NCBI GenBank assembly: GCA_015069205.1
Contig: SVIZ01000001.1
Location: 1-64,000 of the forward strand
DNA length: 64,000 nucleotides
DNA from: Oscillospiraceae bacterium
GTDB lineage: Bacteria > Bacillota > Clostridia > Saccharofermentanales > Saccharofermentanaceae
Direction of reading: 5' to 3'
The position numbers and the translations under genes are program-made. The notes under the pieces are model-generated. The model had not been told where the DNA came from. It searched no databases and was given only the letters and a program-made list of their open reading frames with translations. Positions 51,675-59,442 of the stretch are shown here, in pieces (positions within the stretch are counted from its first letter, which is position 1; every line of letters starts with the position of its first letter).

Positions 51675-54600
51675 TTACTCCCTGTTCTTTAAAACTATTG
51701 CAGGATTGATCTTTTTGATCCTGGATGTAAGCACGAAATTTATCACCAGATAAAGTCCGATTATCACAGCAAATATAGCAGCATAAAGTTCCGGCGGGAA
51801 ATCAGGTCTTATTCCCACACCTACATTGCTTACGAGATATCTCGGATATACATAGTCCATTATCATTTTGCAGACCGGAATAACGATGAGAGCACCTATC
51901 ACAACCGTGAAGAAGTTACCGTCGAGATACATCTTGCGCACTTCCCTGTTCCTGAATCCGAATATCTTTACGAGCGAGATGTTGAAAGCAGATCTGTCGA
52001 CCATCATCTTGATCATGAGATACATTACGACCAGGAAGATAACGGAAGATGCCACTGAGATCGTGACGATCATCGGACCCATCATATCGACATAGATTCC
52101 TGCAGCTTTTTCAATATCCTTTTTCGATACGGTCGCATATAATCTTCCGCTGTCGATATCAAGCTCGTGATCTGAAAATACCACATTGAAATAATCGTCG
52201 TCCTCTCCAAAGAGGTCTCTGCAGTTTTCAATGTCCATAAACACGGTAAGCGAAGCCGTATAATCGACTATTCTTGCTACCCTGAATGCATAGAGCCTGT
52301 CTCCGTTATCACCGGACAGAGTAAAGACATCACCTGTTTTGAGATTGTATTTGTTTGCAACGGCAGAGCTTATTACAACATCAGTGTCGTTATCCGGAAG
52401 ATCACCCGTATCAAAGAACGGATTGTCTTTCGTGATGCCCATAACCATTACGTCAAACGAATAACCGTAGATCTCTTTGCTCAGAGTCTCGGAAACTGCT
52501 TCATATCCGCCCTCAGGAACTTCTTCTGTCGGATACTTGTAGTTGTACATGTATTCGTATTTTGTAAATGAAACATTGTAGTCCTTGACCTTATTGCAGT
52601 AAACCAAAGTATTCAAAGCAAGGAACCCTACAAGAAGTGCCATGAACATTCCCAGGATTACCGTCAGTCCCGCTCTTATCTCGCGGAGCATCTGCCTTAT
52701 CCTGAACATGCCGATAAATGACAGTCCCTTGATCTTCAGCTCTTTTCCACGAACAGCTTTCTGCTCGTTTTTGAGAAGTGCCAGAGGAGTCTTCTTAAGT
52801 CTGTTTCTTATAACAAGTACATTAACAATGAATGCAGTCAACGGAGGAACGATCAGACCGTATATCATGATGAACGGCGTAATGATTATCTCCATTTCAG
52901 GCATCGAATAATATCCGAGCGTATCCTGAAGCTGAGCAGGAATACCTGCAGGAGTATAGAGTGCGATCACTGTGCCGATAACACCGGAGATGAACGTTAC
53001 GATCACAGGCACTGCCACATAACTCAATGTCAACGTCCTGCGCTTGACGCCCATCGAATACAGAGCTCCGATGACTGAACTTTCCTGATCTATCGTATGT
53101 ACGATGAATACCGATATTACATACGCGAAAAGCATGACGAGAAGCACACCGAAGATAATGCTCGCAGAGTAATTGATCTCAACGTCATCAGCTGCCGCAC
53201 CGATCCTCGGATTGTCGTTATGGTTAATAAACAACATGAGATTAGATGTCTCGATGTTGAACACTTCATCGATAAGATCATTTGCCTCATCAGAAAATTC
53301 ATTGACACCATCAGACAGTTCCCGTGCGCCGTCGGCAAGATCCTTTGCACCATCCTTTAACTCTTTCGAGCCGTCAAATAAATCATTTACTCCGTCAGCA
53401 AAATCTTCAGCACCTTCCCTGAGTTCTGTCGTTCCCTCGTGAAGTGCAATTGCTCCGTCTCTCAATGACTGGCTGTTATCATTAAGCGATTTGATTCCGT
53501 CATACAGCTGGTATGCACCATCGCGAAGTGAACCGGCACCTGTATTGACTTCTGAAATACCGGACTGTATCTGTGTATAACCTGAAGCAAGATCCTTAGC
53601 CGGGCCGGCAAAACCTGCAGCAACACCTGCGATATAAGGATCTTCGCTTTGAGCAAGTAACTCTGCCGATGTGGCCAATTCTCCGACTCCTGCAGCATAT
53701 TGGGCTGCACCCGTATTTAGCTGATCAGTTCCGTCAGCCAGAGCCGAAGCTCCGTCATATAGATCTGATGCGCCTGACTGTACGGAATTAACACCGTCAG
53801 TATATGCATTAATACCTTTCTCAAGTTCTGCTGCACCGTCATCAATCGCCGTGATGCCGTCCGTGAGATCAGGAACAGCATCGTGAAGTTCTGTCATTCC
53901 GTCATGGAATTCTGATACCCCGTCACTTAATTCTTCTGCACCGTCAGCAAGGTCTCCCGCACCGTCCTTTAATTCATCTATTCCTTCAAGGAGGTCATCT
54001 CTTCTTCCGACCATCCTGTCCCAGTATTCCCTGAAATATTCGTCATCGACATCCTCAACATCAAAGTCAATATCTTCGAGGATATCTTTGAGTTCATCCT
54101 CGCTCATTGCACCGTGTAACAGATATGCATAATAAAACTCTTCAGATGATTCCGAGTATCCGGATCTGTACAGTACGTCATATGCATCAGGCGTAACGAA
54201 AAGAAGACCGAAAGCCTTGCTGTCGACTACGCTGTCAGAGAACTTTTTTATGACCGAGTTGTAGTCAGGTACCGCGCCTATTCCCGAGACAGTGAATTCT
54301 TTGTCTCCTATCTTTATTACACTTCCGACGGTGACATTGTTCACTTCTGCAAAGCGTCTTTCGATTACAGCTTCGTTATCATTTGCCGGAAGGTTTCCTT
54401 CGACCAAAGCTATTTTGTTTATATGCTCCCTGATCTTGAATACGCGAAGTGTCTGTTCTTCGTTGATCTCATAATCAGCATAGAACATCTCCTCGATCTC
54501 TACGCCTTTGTCTTCGATCTTTTTCAGTTCGCTTTCTCTTAATGGGACGAAACATGAGAATTCACCGTCCTCACGGCAGAGCGCCACGTCTGAATTCTTT

Positions 54601-54743
54601 GTTGTGTCTATAACCGTAACAGCAGCCCCCATCAGGCTTGTTACGATGAATATCGAGAAGATTATCAGAAGCGACAACGATATATAACGCGCCCATCCTG
54701 CTTTCAGATCACGGAGGGCTCTCTTAAAAAGTATCCACCCCAT
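51675..54743 (-). CDS. MacB/FtsX-type ABC permease with long repeat-rich outer domain (1022 aa)
   Basis: One N-terminal helix, a large outer domain, three helices (about 535-660), a second soluble part and three C-terminal helices: the FtsX layout of permeases that work with LolD/MacB ATPases. Residues roughly 250-495 consist of about thirty imperfect short repeats of the type LxDGAxxLxDG, as in YhgE/Pip-type proteins, which likely form a long helical stalk. Start at 54743 with GGAGG 9 nt upstream, 1 bp after the ATPase stop. It may export or extract lipid/peptide; substrate unknown. Confidence 0.85.
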   Translation of the reverse strand: MGWILFKRALRDLKAGWARYISLSLLIIFSIFIVTSLMGAAVTVIDTTKNSDVALCREDGEFSCFVPLRESELKKIEDKGVEIEEMFYADYEINEEQTLRVFKIREHINKIALVEGNLPANDNEAVIERRFAEVNNVTVGSVIKIGDKEFTVSGIGAVPDYNSVIKKFSDSVVDSKAFGLLFVTPDAYDVLYRSGYSESSEEFYYAYLLHGAMSEDELKDILEDIDFDVEDVDDEYFREYWDRMVGRRDDLLEGIDELKDGAGDLADGAEELSDGVSEFHDGMTELHDAVPDLTDGITAIDDGAAELEKGINAYTDGVNSVQSGASDLYDGASALADGTDQLNTGAAQYAAGVGELATSAELLAQSEDPYIAGVAAGFAGPAKDLASGYTQIQSGISEVNTGAGSLRDGAYQLYDGIKSLNDNSQSLRDGAIALHEGTTELREGAEDFADGVNDLFDGSKELKDGAKDLADGARELSDGVNEFSDEANDLIDEVFNIETSNLMLFINHNDNPRIGAAADDVEINYSASIIFGVLLVMLFAYVISVFIVHTIDQESSVIGALYSMGVKRRTLTLSYVAVPVIVTFISGVIGTVIALYTPAGIPAQLQDTLGYYSMPEMEIIITPFIMIYGLIVPPLTAFIVNVLVIRNRLKKTPLALLKNEQKAVRGKELKIKGLSFIGMFRIRQMLREIRAGLTVILGMFMALLVGFLALNTLVYCNKVKDYNVSFTKYEYMYNYKYPTEEVPEGGYEAVSETLSKEIYGYSFDVMVMGITKDNPFFDTGDLPDNDTDVVISSAVANKYNLKTGDVFTLSGDNGDRLYAFRVARIVDYTASLTVFMDIENCRDLFGEDDDYFNVVFSDHELDIDSGRLYATVSKKDIEKAAGIYVDMMGPMIVTISVASSVIFLVVMYLMIKMMVDRSAFNISLVKIFGFRNREVRKMYLDGNFFTVVIGALIVIPVCKMIMDYVYPRYLVSNVGVGIRPDFPPELYAAIFAVIIGLYLVINFVLTSRIKKINPAIVLKNRE

Positions 54744-54744
54744 A

Positions 54745-55458
54745 TCAGAGATCCTCCAGTTCAGCGGCTGGTGTCTTCTTCTCGTTGTAGTAATCTTTGT
54801 AGATCTCACCGTCTTTAAGATAGATTACGTGATCGACCATGTTCTTTATCGAATTGTTGTGCGTTACGATCAACATCGTTGTGCCGTACTGGCGGTTGAT
54901 CTTCTCGAGAAGGACAAGGATATCTCTCGATGTCTTCGAATCAAGAGCACCGGTAGGCTCGTCACAGAGAAGAACTTTCGGATTCTTTGCAAGAGCTCTT
55001 GCAATGGCGCAGCGCTGCTGCTGACCACCCGACAACTGTGACGGGAACTTGTTCTGATGTTCGGTAAGTCCTAAAACCGCCATAAGTTCGTTAATATCAA
55101 TCGGATCCTTTGACAGGTATTCGCACACCTGGATGTTTTCCCTGACAGTAAGATTCGGCACCAGATTATAAAACTGGAAAATGAATCCGAGATTGTCTCT
55201 TCTGTAGTCAGAGAGTCTCTCGCCTTTAAGCCCCTGCACCAAAGTCCCGGCAACACTTACTATGCCTGAATCGATCTCATCGAGGCCTCCGATACAATTG
55301 AGCAGTGTTGATTTACCTGATCCTGATGTACCCTGTATAACACACATCTCGCCTCGGGAAACCTTTATGCTTACACCCTTGAGCACCTGGGTATAAGAAC
55401 CGCCTTCACCATAAGACTTCTGAAGATCTCTTACTGTTAAATACTCTTTGTCTGACAT
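54745..55458 (-). CDS. ABC ATPase, MacB/LolD type (237 aa)
   Basis: Walker A GTSGSGKST, Q-loop FIFQFYNLVPNLT, signature LSGGQQQR, Walker B VLLCDEPTGALD, H-loop VTHN. Typical MacB/LolD-type size and IQGTSGSGKSTLLN pattern; drives the permease 1 bp downstream. First gene of a seven-gene operon ending at 48513, with a perfect GTTAGC box and a CATATG-rich palindrome upstream. Confidence 0.92.
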   Translation of the reverse strand: MSDKEYLTVRDLQKSYGEGGSYTQVLKGVSIKVSRGEMCVIQGTSGSGKSTLLNCIGGLDEIDSGIVSVAGTLVQGLKGERLSDYRRDNLGFIFQFYNLVPNLTVRENIQVCEYLSKDPIDINELMAVLGLTEHQNKFPSQLSGGQQQRCAIARALAKNPKVLLCDEPTGALDSKTSRDILVLLEKINRQYGTTMLIVTHNNSIKNMVDHVIYLKDGEIYKDYYNEKKTPAAELEDL

Positions 55459-55468
55459 ATTAACCTCT

Positions 55469-55498
55469 CATATGAACATCTGTTCAATTATTCATATG
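55469..55498 (-). promoter_or_regulatory. Nested palindrome in the leader of the MacB-like operon
   Basis: CATATGAA (55469-55476) is mirrored by TTCATATG (55491-55498), and inside lies TGAACA-TC-TGTTCA (55473-55486). A TetR-family repressor would bind such a site. CATATG recurs four times between 55469 and 55551. Confidence 0.6.
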
Positions 55499-55506
55499 TA
55501 TTTTAA

Positions 55507-55522
55507 GTTAGCTATCGCTAAC
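55507..55522 (-). promoter_or_regulatory. Perfect GTTAGC box of the MacB-like operon
   Basis: GTTAGC-TATC-GCTAAC, about 49 bp before the ATPase start. No clear -10/-35 was identified around it. Confidence 0.65.
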
Positions 55523-55600
55523 TGTAAACATATGAATGGTTGTGCATATGTACAAAAGCAATTTCCATACTCTGCCGTTCAATTTGTGTTTTCAGCAAAA

Positions 55601-55642
55601 AGGGGCTGTACACAAACGACAAGTTCATTTGAGACAGCCCCT
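55601..55642 (-). terminator. Terminator of the second feo operon, GAGACAGCC-type hairpin
   Basis: AGGGGCTGT/ACAGCCCCT arms, long loop containing TTTGAGACAG; followed on the minus strand by TTTTTGC. Located 24 bp past the last gene (55666). Confidence 0.75.
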
Positions 55643-55665
55643 TCAGCACTTAGTTTATGGAGAAA

Positions 55666-55854
55666 TCAGGACTTATTTGCTTTTGTTTGTGAGTGGCATT
55701 TACCGGCCATCGCACAGTTTGCACAGTTGCATCCGCACGAACTCTTTCCCGCCTTCTTGTCTTTGATCATCACGATCACCGCAAGAGCGATAAGCCCTCC
55801 GACAACAGCGAGTATGATTATGTTTACCCAATTAGCTGCAAGCCACTCAACCAT
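55666..55854 (-). CDS. FeoB-associated Cys-rich membrane protein (62 aa)
   Basis: One helix (WVNIIILAVVGGLIALAVIVM) followed by a Cys-rich tail SSCGCNCANCAMAGKC with five Cys. Fits FeoB-associated Cys-rich proteins, thought to help deliver iron after import. It is 10 bp after feoB and ends the operon. Confidence 0.9.
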   Translation of the reverse strand: MVEWLAANWVNIIILAVVGGLIALAVIVMIKDKKAGKSSCGCNCANCAMAGKCHSQTKANKS

Positions 55855-55864
55855 TCAAAACACC

Positions 55865-58303
55865 TTAATTCTCTTTTACTGCGCCAGTGTACTTCTTGGC
55901 AGGTCTGAATACGAGGAAGCAGAGTCCTGCAAGTACAAGGATCGCAAAGATCAAGCCGATAACGTTTACCGAGCCTGAGAAAAGGAGGCCGAACTGGTAA
56001 ACGATAAGTGAGATCGCATAAGCGAATACGCACTGATAGCCGATTGCAAACCAAGTCCACTTAGCTGAGTTCATCTCACGCTTGATCGCACCGATAGCAG
56101 CGAAGCAAGGAGCGCAGAGGAGGTTGAAGATGAGGAAGGAGAATCCCGCAAGAGCAGTGAGACCTTCGAAGTCAAGGACACCGAATACACCGACAACTTC
56201 TTCCTTTGCGACAAGACCCATGATCGTAGCGATAGTAGCCTTGATATTAGCAAAACCGATAGGCGCAAAGATCCACTTGATCGCTCCGCCAACAATGCCT
56301 AATACGGATGATTCAAGTTCCATATCAGGATCGAATCCGAATCCGGCCTCTGTGTTTCCGAATACGGAACCAAGCCAGATCACGATTGAAGAAATAAGGA
56401 TTACCGTTCCTGCTTTCTTGATGAAAGACCAGCCTCTCTCCCACATTGATCTTAAGAGATTTCCAAGTGTAGGCCAGTGATATGCAGGGAGCTCCATTAC
56501 GAAAGGAGCGGGATCGCCTGCGAACATCTTTGTCTTCTTAAGAAGGATACCTGAGATGATTACTGCAGCAACACCGATGAAGTATGCAGCAGGAGCAACC
56601 CATGCACCATTCATGAATGTGTGACGGAAGAGTGCTGCAGAGATAAGAGCAATGATAGGGAGCTTTGCACCACAGGGGATGAATGTTGTTGTCATGATGG
56701 TCATCCTGCGGTCACGCTGACTCTCGATAGTCCTTGACGCCATGATACCCGGAACGCCGCAGCCTGAAGATACGAGCATAGGGATGAATGACTTTCCTGA
56801 AAGACCGAATCTTCTGAAGATACGGTCAAGTACGAACGCAACTCTTGCCATGTATCCGCATGACTCAAGGAATGCGAGGAGGAAGAAGAGAACGAGCATC
56901 TGGGGAACGAATCCCAATACCGCACCGACACCTCCTACGATACCGTCAACTACAAGGCCGGTAACGAATTCGTTAGCGCCGGCTTTTTCGAGTCCGGAAC
57001 TTACAAGATCAGGGATGCTTGGAACGAAGACCGCACCTTCAACTTCATCCATACCAGGCGTTGTGAACTCGCCATCCTCATCAAGGGCACCTGCTGCTTC
57101 AAGCGCAGCGTTAAGTTCATATCCGTTTTCTTCAAGTTCATCAGCATAGAATCCGTAATCTTCTTCGAAGGCACCGAAATCAGCATCTTCGAAGTCTGCC
57201 TGAAGATTCTCTGCACCGGTTACATCGTTGTCGACAGCTGCATCGATCACAGCCTTAACATCGCCAACAAACACATTCTCTCCTGCCCACTCATCGACCA
57301 TTTCTTCATAGCCTGAACGTCCGATTCCGAAGAGGTACCAGCCGTCACCGAAGATCTGATCGTTAGTGAAGTCAGTAGCGCTCGCACCGAATGCCGTCAT
57401 TGCGATCCAGTAAACCGCATACATGATGACTCCGAAAATAGGAAGTGCCAGGATCCTGTTTGTTACGATCTTATCGATCTTATCTGATGTGGACTGCTTA
57501 GCCTTATTCTGCTTTTTGTAGCAGCTCTTGATGATGGATGCGATATATACATATCTTTCATTTGTAATGATGGACTCTGCATCATCATCGAGTTCCTTCT
57601 CAGCTGCTGCGATATCCTTCTCGATATGCTCCATCTTCTCTTTGGAGATATTGAGCTTTGCAATGATCTTCTCGTCACGCTCGAAGATCTTGATCGCATA
57701 CCATCTCTGCTTGTCCTCATTCATATCGTGAAGCACTGCTTCCTCGATATGAGCAAGGGCATGCTCTACAGGACCGGAGAAAGAATGAGGCGGAAGAGTC
57801 TTTGTACCGTTAGCAGCCTTGATAGCTTCTTCTGCAGCTTCCATGATTCCCGTACCCTTAAGAGCGGAGATCGCTACTGCCTTGCAGCCCATCTGCTCAG
57901 AGAGTGCATCGAGATTGATCTTATCGCCGTTCTTGTTGACGAGGTCAATCATGTTGACAGCCATAACAACCGGAATACCGAGTTCCGTAAGCTGTGTTGT
58001 GAGATATAAGTTACGCTCCAGGTTTGTACCGTCAACAATGTTGAGGATAACATCCGGATTCTCATCTATAAGATAATTTCTTGCGACTACTTCCTCTAAT
58101 GTATAAGGAGAAAGTGAATAAATACCGGGAAGGTCAGTGATAGTTACACCGTCATGCTTTTTAAGCTTACCTTCCTTCTTTTCTACCGTAACGCCGGGCC
58201 AGTTACCTACAAACTGGTTTGAACCCGTAAGCGCGTTAAAGAGCGTTGTCTTACCGCAGTTCGGGTTACCCGCTAATGCAATTTTGATTTCACTGTTTGC
58301 CAT
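55865..58303 (-). CDS. feoB: Ferrous iron transporter FeoB, second copy, with acidic insertion (812 aa)
   Basis: GTPase domain: G1 GNPNCGKTT, DLPG (G3), NMID (G4), then a helical GDI-like part and the membrane domain. Between the first helices lies an insertion of about 100 residues (about 331-434) that is strongly acidic (NLQADFEDADFGAFEEDYG and AGALDEDGEF), absent in the copy at 33014. Gate regions have SSGCGVPGIMASRTIE. Start at 58303 with GAGGGG 8 nt upstream. Operon order feoA - feoA - feoB - Cys-rich protein. Confidence 0.94.
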   Translation of the reverse strand: MANSEIKIALAGNPNCGKTTLFNALTGSNQFVGNWPGVTVEKKEGKLKKHDGVTITDLPGIYSLSPYTLEEVVARNYLIDENPDVILNIVDGTNLERNLYLTTQLTELGIPVVMAVNMIDLVNKNGDKINLDALSEQMGCKAVAISALKGTGIMEAAEEAIKAANGTKTLPPHSFSGPVEHALAHIEEAVLHDMNEDKQRWYAIKIFERDEKIIAKLNISKEKMEHIEKDIAAAEKELDDDAESIITNERYVYIASIIKSCYKKQNKAKQSTSDKIDKIVTNRILALPIFGVIMYAVYWIAMTAFGASATDFTNDQIFGDGWYLFGIGRSGYEEMVDEWAGENVFVGDVKAVIDAAVDNDVTGAENLQADFEDADFGAFEEDYGFYADELEENGYELNAALEAAGALDEDGEFTTPGMDEVEGAVFVPSIPDLVSSGLEKAGANEFVTGLVVDGIVGGVGAVLGFVPQMLVLFFLLAFLESCGYMARVAFVLDRIFRRFGLSGKSFIPMLVSSGCGVPGIMASRTIESQRDRRMTIMTTTFIPCGAKLPIIALISAALFRHTFMNGAWVAPAAYFIGVAAVIISGILLKKTKMFAGDPAPFVMELPAYHWPTLGNLLRSMWERGWSFIKKAGTVILISSIVIWLGSVFGNTEAGFGFDPDMELESSVLGIVGGAIKWIFAPIGFANIKATIATIMGLVAKEEVVGVFGVLDFEGLTALAGFSFLIFNLLCAPCFAAIGAIKREMNSAKWTWFAIGYQCVFAYAISLIVYQFGLLFSGSVNVIGLIFAILVLAGLCFLVFRPAKKYTGAVKEN

Positions 58304-58321
58304 ATTGTATGCCCCTCTCAA

Positions 58322-58543
58322 TTACTCGATTACAACCATCTCGGCATCTGCCTTACGGAGTGAGAGCTCATACCCTCTTACCGTAACTTCAACAGGATCT
58401 CCGAGCGGTGCAACTTTACGGACATAGATCTCAACACCCTTTGTGATGCCCATGTCCATGATCCTACGCTTTACGGCACCCTCACCGTTAAGCTTTGTGA
58501 CCTTGACAGTCTCACCGACCTTAACTTCTCTTAATGTCCTCAC
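58322..58543 (-). CDS. feoA: FeoA, second operon, copy 2 (73 aa)
   Basis: SH3-like FeoA domain: MRTLREVKVGETVKVTKLNG, VKRRIMDMGITKGVEI, VRGYELSLRKADAEMVVIE. 18 bp before feoB. A tandem second FeoA in one operon is common in Clostridia. Confidence 0.93.
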   Translation of the reverse strand: MRTLREVKVGETVKVTKLNGEGAVKRRIMDMGITKGVEIYVRKVAPLGDPVEVTVRGYELSLRKADAEMVVIE

Positions 58544-58556
58544 AGACCAATCCTCC

Positions 58557-58769
58557 TTATATCATTATTTTCTTTGCTAACTCTTCACTGACAGCCACGC
58601 GGCTTTCCTTCACCTTGACTATCAGGTTCTCACCAATACTGCTGACGACACTAACTTCACCGCCTACAGTGAAGCCCATGTCTTCAAGGTGTTTTTTCAT
58701 CTCAGGATTTCCGCCAATTTTTTTAATAATCTGGGGCTGTCCCAGATCTGCATATGCCAAAGGCATCAT
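58557..58769 (-). CDS. feoA: FeoA, second operon, copy 1 (70 aa)
   Basis: FeoA domain: MMPLAYADLGQPQIIKKIGG, KKHLEDMGFTVGGEVSVVSS, VKVKESRVAVSEELAKKI. Start at 58769 (AGGAGAG 5 nt upstream); the longer frame starting at 58805 would lie next to an operator and has no ribosome site. First gene of the second feo operon. Confidence 0.88.
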   Translation of the reverse strand: MMPLAYADLGQPQIIKKIGGNPEMKKHLEDMGFTVGGEVSVVSSIGENLIVKVKESRVAVSEELAKKIMI

Positions 58770-58818
58770 AACCACTCTCCTATCCGCGGCAAAAAAAGTC
58801 CGCACAAACCTATCTGAA

Positions 58819-58871
58819 GTTAGCTACCACTAACCGATAACAAGTATAGTTAGCAACTGCTAACGAGTCAA
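58819..58871 (-). promoter_or_regulatory. Promoter of the second feo operon with two GTTAGC boxes
   Basis: Minus strand TTGACT (58866-58871), 17-bp spacer, TATACT (58843-58848). The perfect box GTTAGC-AACT-GCTAAC (58849-58864) fills the spacer; a second (GTTAGC-TACC-ACTAAC, 58819-58834) lies downstream of the -10. Same plan as the first feo promoter. Confidence 0.82.
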
Positions 58872-58926
58872 GCGGTTTTGTATATAAAATCACAGATATT
58901 TATGTTGAAATATGGTTATATTTTTG

Positions 58927-58942
58927 GTAAGTTATTGCTAAC
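58927..58942 (+). promoter_or_regulatory. Degenerate GTTAGC box upstream of the second DtxR-like gene
   Basis: GTAAGT-TATT-GCTAAC, one intact half-site, 22 bp before the ATG at 58964. Suggests autoregulation. Confidence 0.45.
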
Positions 58943-58963
58943 TTTCGAGAAGGGATATCTGTT

Positions 58964-59335
58964 ATGGCAATACTCGAATCCAGCGAAATCTATGTTGAGA
59001 CTATATATATACTGTCGTTGGAATCAGATACAGTCAGGGCTAAAGACATAAGCAATTATATGGAAGTCACCAGGCCTTCCGTAAGCAGGGCATTAAATGT
59101 GCTCAGAGATAAAGGGCTCATTAAAAATACCGGCAACGGAATCATACAGCTGACCGAAGGCGGCATAATACTTGCCAAACACATATACGAACGCAAACTC
59201 CTTATAACCAGGCACTTCATTGAACTTGGCGTTGACGAGGATACCGCAAAAGACGATGCAAGACGCATTGAACGTTTCTTAAGCGATACCACTTTTAATG
59301 CGATAAGGGCCAGTCTGATACGTAAAGGCGCTTGA
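58964..59335 (+). CDS. DtxR-family regulator with degenerate metal site (123 aa)
   Basis: Winged HTH of the DtxR family, same length as the regulator at 29708 and alignable without gaps. Recognition helix TRPSVSRALNVL is nearly identical to that of the other (SKPSVSRAMGLL), so it may read the same DNA. Metal ligands are lost: I9, K78, R100 and R104 replace M9, H78, C100 and H104; only E103 stays. It therefore probably cannot sense metal in the usual way. Divergent from feo, with a half-decayed box between. Could be an antagonist, a dimer partner or a metal-independent repressor. Confidence 0.85.
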   Translation: MAILESSEIYVETIYILSLESDTVRAKDISNYMEVTRPSVSRALNVLRDKGLIKNTGNGIIQLTEGGIILAKHIYERKLLITRHFIELGVDEDTAKDDARRIERFLSDTTFNAIRASLIRKGA

Positions 59336-59442
59336 TCCAACCCACCACTTCCATCTGAATATTTGCTCTTATTTCTTTCAAATAGTAAACTTAACTCATT
59401 GTTTATGGGGATCAGCTGTCGTTAAGCTGCTTGGGAGTGTTT

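Noticed and set aside
53097..53442. Plus-strand frames in the repeat-rich permease region
   Set aside because: Long open shadows arise from the repetitive codons on the minus strand; no start signals.
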